Below are positions 16,736-24,174 of a DNA stretch of 64,000 nucleotides, piece by piece. The stretch comes from Halobacteria archaeon HArc-gm2 (GTDB taxonomy: Archaea; Halobacteriota; Halobacteria; Halobacteriales; Haloarculaceae): assembly GCA_025517465.1 (NCBI GenBank), contig JAOPKE010000004.1, forward strand, positions 76,165-140,164. Direction: 5' to 3'. The number at the start of each line of letters is the position of its first letter. Position 1 is the first letter of the stretch. The position numbers were made by a program, and so were the translations under genes. The notes beneath the pieces are model-generated. The model was not told the origin of the DNA. It ran no database searches and saw only the letters and a list, made by a program, of their open reading frames with translations.

Positions 16736-18118
16736 ATGAGTTCACCAGGCACGCCCTCGCGGACGGGGAGCGACGGGCTATTCGACTCACCGACGGACGT
16801 CGACGAGACCGAGCGACTCAGGCGGGAGCGGGACTTCTGGCGGGGGGTCTTCGAGGACTTCGTCGCAGAGTTCCCCGAGGCCGTCTTCGTCGTCGACGAC
16901 GACGGGCAGATCACCCACTGGAACGAGAAGAACGAGGACATCGGCGGTCTGACCAGCGAGGAGGCGATCGGCGAGGTGGCCCACGACCTCGTCGGCACGG
17001 AAGACGTCCAGGAAACGCTCGCGGAGACGGTCGTCCGAACCGACGAGTCCGTCCGCGAGGAAGACATACGGACTGGAACGGACCCGAACGGGAATCGGTG
17101 GCACATCCGTGCGTCCGCCGTGCCGCTCCACGCACCTGACGGACGGGTGGCCGGGAGCCTGGAGCTCATCACCCAGGTCACGGAGCTCGTCGAGAGCCGC
17201 CGCGCCGTCGAGGCGGCCCAGACCAGGATCAGTGACGAGGTCGAGACCGCGGTGGTGGAGTTACTCGACGCGTCGGAGGAAGTCGCAGACAGCAGTCAGT
17301 ACATCGAGTCGACCGCCCTCGACAAGGTGGACTCGCTCGAAACGATCCACGGGGAGATCGAATCACTGAGCGCGACAGTCGAAGAGATCGCGGCCCAGAC
17401 CGACGACGTGGCCAACCAGAGCGAACGGGTGGTCGAACACGCTGCGGCGTCGGTCGAGGCCACCGACGACGCGCTCGAGTTGATGGACGAGGTGGCCGAC
17501 CTCGCCGACGACCTCGAGGGGAACCGCCGCGCGCTCGAAGGACAGGTCGACGATATCACCGACGTCTTCACCACGATCAGCGACATCGTCTCCCAGATCA
17601 ACATCCTTGCGTTGAACGCCAACATCGAGGCCGCACGAAGCGGCGGAGACGCCGACGGATTCGGCGTGGTCGCAGACGAGATCAAGGAACTCGCCGACCA
17701 GTCCAGAACGGAGGTGGACGCCATCGAGGAGACGGTCGAGACGGTCACCGAGATCGTCGGCCAGACGGCCGAGAGCATCGACCACACCGGCGACCGCGTC
17801 GAGCGGGCCGTCGCGCGGACCGAGGACGTTCGGGCCAGGCAGAGCGACATCGCCACGGCAGCGAACGAAACCGTCGACGGAATGAGGGAGATCGGCGTGG
17901 CGACGGACCAACAGGCCGCCGGCGCCGAGGAGGTCACCACGATGGTCGAAGACGCCGTCACGGACCTCCGCGCAGTCGTCGACGAGATCGGAGAGCTAAC
18001 GGACGCAAACGAGCGCCACGCCGACCGTGTTCGAGAGGTTCGGCAACGAGTACGTGACGTCGAGGGGCAACTCGACACGGCGGGCGGGATCGGTGGGACA
18101 TCGACCGACGGCGACTGA
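16736..18118 (+). CDS. soluble methyl-accepting chemotaxis transducer with PAS domain
   Basis: Taken from the ATG at 16736 (MSSPGTPSRTG; AGGTGG upstream at 16720-16725) the protein has 460 residues and no membrane helix. Residues 30-150 form a PAS domain (EFPEAVFVVDDDGQITHWNEKNEDIGGL). The C-terminal part is a long coiled coil with the signalling hairpin tip DIVSQINILALNANIEAARSG followed by GFGVVADEIKELADQS. This is the CheA/CheW-contacting core of chemoreceptors. Such cytosolic transducers sense an internal ligand or redox state. Its place between aromatic genes suggests taxis toward the substrate or the energy it yields; this is inference. Confidence 0.85.
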   Translation: MSSPGTPSRTGSDGLFDSPTDVDETERLRRERDFWRGVFEDFVAEFPEAVFVVDDDGQITHWNEKNEDIGGLTSEEAIGEVAHDLVGTEDVQETLAETVVRTDESVREEDIRTGTDPNGNRWHIRASAVPLHAPDGRVAGSLELITQVTELVESRRAVEAAQTRISDEVETAVVELLDASEEVADSSQYIESTALDKVDSLETIHGEIESLSATVEEIAAQTDDVANQSERVVEHAAASVEATDDALELMDEVADLADDLEGNRRALEGQVDDITDVFTTISDIVSQINILALNANIEAARSGGDADGFGVVADEIKELADQSRTEVDAIEETVETVTEIVGQTAESIDHTGDRVERAVARTEDVRARQSDIATAANETVDGMREIGVATDQQAAGAEEVTTMVEDAVTDLRAVVDEIGELTDANERHADRVREVRQRVRDVEGQLDTAGGIGGTSTDGD

Positions 18119-18234
18119 ACGCGCGGCGAACCGACCGGCGGCCGTTCGATGGACGTTTCTCGGGAGTCGGGTGAGCGCGTACCTGTCGAAGCGGTTCGAA
18201 CGACGGTCAGTACCCCTCCCCGGCGAGCGGGCGC

Positions 18235-19314
18235 CTACGACGGTTCCGCCTCGGCGTAGAAGTTGAACGCCTCGAAGACGGGCCGGTCCGTCATGCCCAG
18301 GAGGATCGCCTCGTCGTCCGGTTCGTGGTGGTGGATGGCGTCCGGCGGCACGACGAAGATATCCCACTGGCCCCACTCGAGGGCCTCGTCGCCGACGTGG
18401 GTCGCGCCTTCGCCCTCGATGACGAAGTAGACCTCTGTCGCGTTGTGGAAGTGCGGGTCGGTCGCCTCCTGGAGCAGCTGGGCCCGGAAGGACATGGTCG
18501 GGAACAGCGGCGGTTTGCCCGCCGCGGGGTTGACGTACGAGAGACTGTAGCCGTCGTTGGGGTCCGGTTCGTCGTTTTCGGCCCGCTGTCGGAGCGTCTC
18601 CAGCGTCTCCGCCCACTTGAACCGGTACGGCGGTGTCGCCTCGCGGATCCCCTCGAAGGGGCCCGGGATGCCGTCTCTTTTGGCGTCGTCCTCGGAGCGC
18701 GCGCGACCGTACTGGGAGTCCCAGTAGCCCTGCGTCTTGGTGACGGGCTGGCGTTCGAGTTCGTGGTTTTCGAAGGTGTTCCGGGCGTTCAGCGAGTCGA
18801 GCACGAGGGGCAGGTCGAGGACGTCGAGCCACGCCGCGGTTTCGTCGGAGTCGTTGACGTGGTCGTGCCACTCCCACTGGGGCGTCGTGATCAGGTCGTT
18901 GTCGTGCATCGGGAACTCCTCGCCCGCGACGACCGTCTTCATGTCCTCGTGCCCGTCGATGGTAAAGCGCAGGGCGTTAGCCCCGTGTCGATGTGCGGGC
19001 GCCGTCTCGCCCGGTGAGACGGTCTGGACGCCGACGTAGATCGTGTTCGAGATAGCGTTTCCGAGCGCCGTGTTGATGGGGACCGCAACGCGCCGCTGGA
19101 ATCCCGGCGGGAGGTCGGCGATCGGCACGTCGTCCTCGATACCGTCGATGGCGGTCTGGATGTCGTCCCACTTCCAGATGTTCGCCTGGAGGTCGTCGTA
19201 GACGTTGCCCATGTCGTCCTCGACCTCCCACAGGGGCCGGAGGTCGTGTCTCTCGAGGATGCTCCGCGTGTCGGTACTCAGCTCTAGGAGGTCCTCGGGC
19301 TCTTGCTGTCCCAT
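18235..19314 (-). CDS. gentisate 1,2-dioxygenase
   Basis: The 359-residue bicupin protein (ATG at 19314) has the gentisate dioxygenase signature: an N-terminal cupin with PAHRHGANALRFTIDG (HRH at 108-110, the iron ligands), GEEFPMHDNDLITTPQWEWHDH (WHDH at 149-152), and a second cupin with DPHFHNATEVYFVIEGEG and IFVVPPDAIHHH. It inserts O2 between C1 and C2 of gentisate to make maleylpyruvate, using Fe(II). The length is normal for the family. It reads away from the FAH-family gene. The first gene of its strand run upstream is a 58-residue zinc ribbon 111 bases away, but it has its own TATA box. Confidence 0.92.
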   Translation of the reverse strand: MGQQEPEDLLELSTDTRSILERHDLRPLWEVEDDMGNVYDDLQANIWKWDDIQTAIDGIEDDVPIADLPPGFQRRVAVPINTALGNAISNTIYVGVQTVSPGETAPAHRHGANALRFTIDGHEDMKTVVAGEEFPMHDNDLITTPQWEWHDHVNDSDETAAWLDVLDLPLVLDSLNARNTFENHELERQPVTKTQGYWDSQYGRARSEDDAKRDGIPGPFEGIREATPPYRFKWAETLETLRQRAENDEPDPNDGYSLSYVNPAAGKPPLFPTMSFRAQLLQEATDPHFHNATEVYFVIEGEGATHVGDEALEWGQWDIFVVPPDAIHHHEPDDEAILLGMTDRPVFEAFNFYAEAEPS

Positions 19315-19345
19315 AGTGAACAGTTGGCACACGAATTTTATAAGT
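19315..19345 (-). promoter_or_regulatory. gentisate dioxygenase promoter
   Basis: On the minus strand CTTATAAA (19336-19343) sits about 25 bases before the ATG at 19314, which predicts a very short leader or none. Between TATA and start lies GCCAACTGTTCAC, close to GGCAACTGTAACAC before the flavin monooxygenase at 10584. Confidence 0.55.
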
Positions 19346-19425
19346 GTATTGGACCCCGGGCTACCGACAGCCGCGTTGGCACCAGTTGGGATCGCATCGT
19401 GGCGGCGAGAGGGTGGCGACGGGGA

Positions 19426-19602
19426 CTACGCCTCGGCCTGGGCCGCGAAGACTTCGTCCGACGGGAAGACGGACCGGCAGTCCTCGCAGACCATCTGTCC
19501 CTGGATCGCGTACTCCCAGAGCTTCCCGCCACAGTTCAGGCAATCGAAGTGCGCTCGGACGAACGGGTTTGCCTCGGCGTAGATGTTCTCGAAGTCGGCC
19601 AT
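19426..19602 (-). CDS. 58-residue zinc-ribbon protein
   Basis: A short gene on the minus strand, ATG at 19600-19602 and TAG at 19426-19428. It encodes 58 residues beginning MADFENIYAEANPFVRAHFD with two CxxC pairs, C21-x2-C24 (CLNC) and C39-x2-C42 (CEDC), in the spacing of a zinc ribbon. Codon use is strongly GC-rich at third positions, like its neighbours, and the reading frame is clean. It lies between gentisate dioxygenase and the hotdog thioesterase on the same strand, so it belongs to the catabolic locus. Its function is unknown; adaptor, regulator or metal chaperone are possible. Confidence 0.75.
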   Translation of the reverse strand: MADFENIYAEANPFVRAHFDCLNCGGKLWEYAIQGQMVCEDCRSVFPSDEVFAAQAEA

Positions 19603-19723
19603 ATCGATCCGTGGTATCGGAACTCAATTAAGCGTATCGTCCGGCTGAACCGCTGCAGTTCGTCGCGTCACCCAGCGGGACCTCCTGTCCGAGGAACGCC
19701 TCAGTTCTCCGTCCGACGAACGC

Positions 19724-20131
19724 TCAATCTTCGACGTACTCCTCGAGTGCCACGCGAAGGTCGTCGGGGAGCTCGATAGCTCCGCCGCCGTCCGTCCGGG
19801 CGCACACTCGCTGTTCGTACCCCGAGAACGCGACGTCCCCGTCGTTGCGCGCGACGTACTCGAAGCGGACGCTCCGGGTCCCCGGTACCGGCGTCAGTTC
19901 GACGGTGACGTCGTCACCGGCCTCTACCGGGTTCTCGAACTCGAAGTTCATCTCGACGAGTGGCAGTCCGTATCCCTCCTCCTGTGAGATCTCCCAGAAC
20001 GGGAACCCGATCTCCTGCATGAACATGTCCGAGGTCTCGTGCAGCGCGTCGACGATGCGCGGGTAGTGGGCGATTCCGAACGGGTCCGTGTCCGAAAACC
20101 GGACGGTCCAGGTGCGTTCGTACATCGTCAC
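19724..20131 (-). CDS. 4-hydroxybenzoyl-CoA-thioesterase-like hotdog protein
   Basis: The 135-residue protein has the 4HBT-type N-terminal motif WTVRFSDTDPFGIAHYPRIVDALHE, in which the second Asp of SDTD and the following GI/AHY correspond to the catalytic loop of the family. Length fits one hotdog domain. Its start overlaps the stop of the ATP-grasp gene by four bases (ATGA), so it is translated with the acyl-CoA synthetase genes. Within a gentisate locus that also has CoA ligases, release of gentisate from gentisyl-CoA is an attractive role, but clearing other acyl-CoAs is equally possible. Confidence 0.8.
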   Translation of the reverse strand: MTMYERTWTVRFSDTDPFGIAHYPRIVDALHETSDMFMQEIGFPFWEISQEEGYGLPLVEMNFEFENPVEAGDDVTVELTPVPGTRSVRFEYVARNDGDVAFSGYEQRVCARTDGGGAIELPDDLRVALEEYVED

Positions 20132-20826
20132 GCACCGTCCTCGAGCACGACCAGTGCGTCGAGTGCGACCGCGCCGTCGGCGGTTGCGAGCACCGGATTC
20201 ACGTCCAGTTCCGCGATAGAATGCTCGGTGACGAGGTCGCCGACCGCCTCGACGACGGCAGCGAGGGCATCGACGTCGACCGGATCGCTCCCACGGTATC
20301 CCTCGAGGAGGCGCGCGGTCTGCAACTCCTCGATCGCGGCCCGCGCTTCTCGTCGATCGACCGGTGCGAGGCGGTGGCTCGTATCCTCGAAGACCTCGGT
20401 GAACACGCCGCCCAGACCGGTCAGGACGACCGGCCCGAACGACGGGTCGCGGAGCCCGCCGACGATGACCTCCGTCCCCGCGTCGACGTCCTTAGCCTGC
20501 TCGACGAGGACCTCGGCGTCGACGCCGCGCTCGGCGGCTGCCTCGAAGATCCGGGTCGCGGCGTCGGCGACGGCGGCGGGCGAATCGAGGCCGACTGCGA
20601 CGCCCGCGCCGTCGGCCCACTCGCTCTTGTGCGTGACCGCCGGGGAGGACACTTTGACGACGACCGGGAATCCGATCGCTTCCGCCGCCTCGACGGCCGC
20701 GTCCGCGCTCGCGCACTCCTCGAACGACGGGACCGCGACGCCGGCGTCGGCGAGTAACCGCTTCCCCTCCGCCTCGGTCAGCGTCTGCCGTCCATCGGCG
20801 CGTGCGTCGGCTATCTGGTCAGACAT
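20128..20826 (-). CDS. ADP-forming acyl-CoA synthetase, beta (ATP-grasp) chain
   Basis: The 232-residue protein is an ATP-grasp subunit: LTEAEGKRLLADAGVAVPSFEECASADAAVEAAEAIGFPVVVKVSSPAVTHKSEWADGAGV, then GTEVIVGGLRDPSFGPVVLTGLGGVFTEVFED and HSIAELDVNPVL. This is the beta chain of acetate/acyl-CoA ligase (ADP-forming), which interconverts acyl-CoA plus ADP and phosphate with acid, CoA and ATP. It overlaps the alpha-chain gene by eight bases and the thioesterase by four, so the three form a tight operon. Archaea often use such enzymes to harvest ATP from acyl-CoAs; here it may instead activate or release an aromatic acid. Confidence 0.85.
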   Translation of the reverse strand: MSDQIADARADGRQTLTEAEGKRLLADAGVAVPSFEECASADAAVEAAEAIGFPVVVKVSSPAVTHKSEWADGAGVAVGLDSPAAVADAATRIFEAAAERGVDAEVLVEQAKDVDAGTEVIVGGLRDPSFGPVVLTGLGGVFTEVFEDTSHRLAPVDRREARAAIEELQTARLLEGYRGSDPVDVDALAAVVEAVGDLVTEHSIAELDVNPVLATADGAVALDALVVLEDGA

Positions 20827-22180
20827 CGGCGCTCACCTCCGCGTCGACGCCCGCAGCGTGAAACCGGGCGTACCTCGCGAGGACTGCGGCAGCCTGTGCG
20901 GCCCGCTCCGGCGTCTCGAACACCGGGACGCCGGCTTCCTCCAGCGCCGCTCTGTCCTCGGCGAGATCCGCCTCGATCCCCTCCGTGGCGAACAGGACCG
21001 GCTTGTCGACGCGCTCGGCCAGGCCGTCCAGTTCCTCGACGGGGAACCCGAGCGCCTGCTCGAACAGTTCGTAGACGAGAACGATGTCGACGTTGTCGTC
21101 CTCGGCGACGGCGGTCACGACCTCGCCGAACGCCGGCATCGGACGGCCCGTGTCGACGGGATTGTCGGCGTAGGTGATGCCAGGCAGGATTTCCCCGACC
21201 CGGTCCCGCGTTTCGGCGGTCAGTTCCGGCAGGACGCCGCCGGCGCGCTGGATGCGGTCCGTGATGATGATGCCTGGACCGGCCTGCGCGGTGACGACGC
21301 CGACGTTCGGACCGTCGGGGGTCGGGGAGTCGCCGAGCGCCGCTGCGGCGTCGAGCAGGTGGTCCGTGGCGTCGACCGTCGGGACGCCGTACTGCGCGAA
21401 ACCGGCCTCGTACAGCGCGTGGTCGCCGGTGAGCGCGCCGGTGTGGGACGCCGCGAACTCGCCGACGTCGGACTGGCCGACCTTGTAGGCGACCACCGGC
21501 GTGTCGACGTTTCTGCACGTCTCCAGTAGCGCGCGGCCGTCGTCTGTCCCCTCGACGTGGAGAACGATCGCGTCGGTTCCCTCGTGCCCGTCGAAGTACT
21601 CGATCGCCTCGACGAAGCCGACGTTGGCCCGGTTGCCGAGGCCCACCGTCGCGGAGACGCCGCGGCCCTGGCGGCGGGTCTGGAACGCGAGCACCAGGGC
21701 GACGCCACCGCTCTGTGCGACGACCGCCGTGTTCCCGGTCGGTATCTCGTCGACTCCGCTCGCGAACGAACAGAGCAGACTCGTCTCCGGCACGACGAAG
21801 CCGCTCGTGTTCGGGCCGAGCAAGGCGATCTCGTGTTCGTTCGCGCGCTCGACGACCGTCGCCTGCAGCTGTTCGCCCTCCTCGCCGGCCTCGGCGAACC
21901 CGCTCGCGTAGATGACGGCGGCACCGACGCCGGCCGCTCCGCACTCGTCCAGTACCTCGGGCACGGCCGGGCCCGGAAGGCACAGCAACGCGAGGTCCAC
22001 CGCGTCGTCGACGTCGGCGACGGAGTCGACGAACGGCTCACCGAACATCGTCCCGGACCCAGACGGATTGACCGGATAGGCTGGGCCGTCGAACGCGGCG
22101 GCGTTCACCATCGCTTCGTAGCCGACTTTCCCTTCGGTTTGCGACGCCCCGACGACGGCCACTGCCGTCGGGTCGAACAT
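20819..22180 (-). CDS. ADP-forming acyl-CoA synthetase, alpha (CoA-binding) chain
   Basis: Read from ATG 22180 the protein has 453 residues and begins directly with the CoA-binding domain MFDPTAVAVVGASQTEGKVG; in-frame GTG (22195) or TTG (22222) starts would add up to 14 residues. It contains GPNTSGFVVPET, NTAVVAQSGGVALVLAF and a region SHTGALTGDHALYEAGFAQYGV that carries the phosphorylated histidine seen in succinyl-CoA-synthetase relatives. It pairs with the ATP-grasp chain downstream (8-base overlap). The two chains are separate here, whereas many archaea have them fused. Confidence 0.85.
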   Translation of the reverse strand: MFDPTAVAVVGASQTEGKVGYEAMVNAAAFDGPAYPVNPSGSGTMFGEPFVDSVADVDDAVDLALLCLPGPAVPEVLDECGAAGVGAAVIYASGFAEAGEEGEQLQATVVERANEHEIALLGPNTSGFVVPETSLLCSFASGVDEIPTGNTAVVAQSGGVALVLAFQTRRQGRGVSATVGLGNRANVGFVEAIEYFDGHEGTDAIVLHVEGTDDGRALLETCRNVDTPVVAYKVGQSDVGEFAASHTGALTGDHALYEAGFAQYGVPTVDATDHLLDAAAALGDSPTPDGPNVGVVTAQAGPGIIITDRIQRAGGVLPELTAETRDRVGEILPGITYADNPVDTGRPMPAFGEVVTAVAEDDNVDIVLVYELFEQALGFPVEELDGLAERVDKPVLFATEGIEADLAEDRAALEEAGVPVFETPERAAQAAAVLARYARFHAAGVDAEVSADV

Positions 22181-22349
22181 GGGTGTGAGGTTCACGGTAC
22201 CATATTGCTCGAACGAGGGCAAAGTGCTTTCGCTGCGCGTCAGGCAGCGACCGCGGCGAACGCGTGCGGTAGCGCCCTGTCGCGTCGTTCGACCGAGTGA
22301 CAGTGAACGACAGGTGCGAGGTGTTCGGACACCGGCGTCGGCGTCGGCG

Positions 22350-22790
22350 TCAGTCGTTTCGCCGTTCGACGAGGGCGATCCCCTCGAAAGAGATGATCAT
22401 CTCCCCGGATCCGGTCCACCCCTCGACACGGGTGGTGACGTATCCCCGGTCGTCGCGCCGGTCGGACGGACGCTTGTCCACGACTTCCGTCTCGAGGTGG
22501 AGTTCGTCCCCGGGGGTCAATGGCGCGTGCCACCGGAGGTTGTCGACGCCGATGCCAGCGAGCGTGGCGATATCCCGCTGTCGTTCGACGGTCAACCGCA
22601 TACAGATGGCCCCCGTATGCCAGCCCGACGCCACGAGCTCGCCGAAGATGGACCGTTTCGCCGCCTCCTCGTCGACGTGGAACGGCTGGGGATCGTACTT
22701 CTCCGCGAACTCGAGTATCTCCTCCTTCGTGACCTGGTACTCCCCCACGCGGTCGGTCTCCCCGACGTCGATGTCCTCGTAGAATCGCAT
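22350..22790 (-). CDS. MaoC-like enoyl-CoA hydratase
   Basis: The 146-residue hotdog protein carries the MaoC/R-hydratase signature YDPQPFHVDEEAAKRSIFGELVASGWHT, including the Asp and His that hydrate trans-2-enoyl-CoA in this family. It lacks a signal or membrane helix. It lies between the acyl-CoA dehydrogenase gene and the synthetase genes, all on the minus strand, so it would add water to the double bond made by the dehydrogenase during side-chain beta-oxidation. A close paralogue occurs at 54194-54625. Confidence 0.85.
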   Translation of the reverse strand: MRFYEDIDVGETDRVGEYQVTKEEILEFAEKYDPQPFHVDEEAAKRSIFGELVASGWHTGAICMRLTVERQRDIATLAGIGVDNLRWHAPLTPGDELHLETEVVDKRPSDRRDDRGYVTTRVEGWTGSGEMIISFEGIALVERRND

Positions 22791-22951
22791 ACCTGATCAC
22801 TGGCGTACGAGCAGTAAAACGACACCGATTGGCGTGGCACTCCCCCGCACGCCACTGCTCCCGTCGTGAACGCGCTCTGGATCGGATCGACGCCGGTCCC
22901 GGGAGTCTGGACACCGTGGCGGTCGACTCGGCAAACCTGTTCTGCCACCGA

Positions 22952-24097
22952 TCAGTAGTTTCGGTAGATGATATCGCGCTGAACGGCGCTCACGCCTTCG
23001 TACGTCATCGGCATGCGGACGTCCCGGTACACGCGAGCGACCCGCTCCTGGTCGAGTACCCCCCGACCGCCGTGGAGCTTCATCGCCATTTCCGCACAGT
23101 CGGCGGCGACTTCGGTCGCCTTCGTCTTGGCCATCGACGCCCAGAGAGTGGCGTCTTCACCGGCCTCGATCCGTTCGACGGTCCGCCAGAGCAACGACCG
23201 GGCGCTCTCGAACTCGATCCGCAGATCCGCCAGATCGTGCTGGACCGACTGAAAGTCGGCGACGGAGCGACCGAACTCCTCGCGGTCGTGGACGAAGTCC
23301 CAGGCCTCCTCGATGGCAGCAGCGGCGAGTCCGATCCCGTGACCCGCGACGCGGACGCGCCCGTGATCGAAGAACTTCGCGAGCATCCTGAACCCCGCAC
23401 CGCGCTCGCCGATGCGATTCTCGGCGGGGACCCGGCACTCGTCGAACGTGATGTGGGCCTGTTCGGAGGCGCGCATTCCGATCTTCTCCGGAACGTGTTC
23501 GGCGTGGTAGCCGTCGCTGTCGGTCGGGACGATCAACAGCGAGTGGTTCCCGTGTCGGTCTTCGCCGTCTTCCGTGCGGACGTAGACGGTTATCCAGTCC
23601 GCCTCGACGCCGTTGCCGATCCAGTATTTCTCCCCGTCGATGACCCACTCGTCACCCTCCAGCCGGGCGCTCGTCTCCATCCCCGCCAGATCGCTCCCGG
23701 TATCGGGTTCCGTTATCGCCATGCCCGTGATCTGTTCGCCCGCCGCCACGGGCCGGAGGTACGACTCTTTCTGTCGCTCCGAGCCGAACGCCTGGAGGAC
23801 GCGCGTCCCGAAGCTCTGTCCGAGGAGCGCGAGGCCGATGCCCGCATCTGCCCGGAAGAACTCCTCGATGGTCGCGACGACCTGGGCCAGCGATCGGCCC
23901 TGCCCGCCGTACGCGGGGTCGATCTCCTGTGCGACCAGCCCTTCCGCTCTCGCGGCGCGGACCACGTCCATGGGGTACTCACCCGACGCGAAGTACTCGC
24001 CCGCGACGGGTTCGACGTGGTCACGTGCGAACGAACGGGCTCGCTGTTTCGGTGCCTGTGCCTCTGCCGGTATCACTGACGCTTCCAGTAGTTCCAT
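22952..24097 (-). CDS. acyl-CoA dehydrogenase
   Basis: Starting at ATG 24097 (MELLEASVIPAEAQAPKQRARSF) the protein has 381 residues, the normal length; the longer in-frame reading to 24301 overlaps the CoA ligase gene and looks non-coding. Signatures are ITGMAITEPDTGSDLAGMETSARL, EKYWIGNGVEADWITVYVRT, a second signature FGRSVADFQSVQHDLADLRIE, and the C-terminal MKLHGGRGVLDQERVARVYRDVRMPMTYEGVSAVQRDII. It introduces the alpha-beta double bond with FAD. In this locus a phenylpropionyl-CoA-type substrate is likely but not proven. Confidence 0.88.
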   Translation of the reverse strand: MELLEASVIPAEAQAPKQRARSFARDHVEPVAGEYFASGEYPMDVVRAARAEGLVAQEIDPAYGGQGRSLAQVVATIEEFFRADAGIGLALLGQSFGTRVLQAFGSERQKESYLRPVAAGEQITGMAITEPDTGSDLAGMETSARLEGDEWVIDGEKYWIGNGVEADWITVYVRTEDGEDRHGNHSLLIVPTDSDGYHAEHVPEKIGMRASEQAHITFDECRVPAENRIGERGAGFRMLAKFFDHGRVRVAGHGIGLAAAAIEEAWDFVHDREEFGRSVADFQSVQHDLADLRIEFESARSLLWRTVERIEAGEDATLWASMAKTKATEVAADCAEMAMKLHGGRGVLDQERVARVYRDVRMPMTYEGVSAVQRDIIYRNY

Positions 24098-24174
24098 CGG
24101 TGTCTCGAATACGCAGGGCCGGGAGTGTTCAGTTGCAGTTTCGACCGCCGTTCGACCCGACGTCGAACGCGCGG

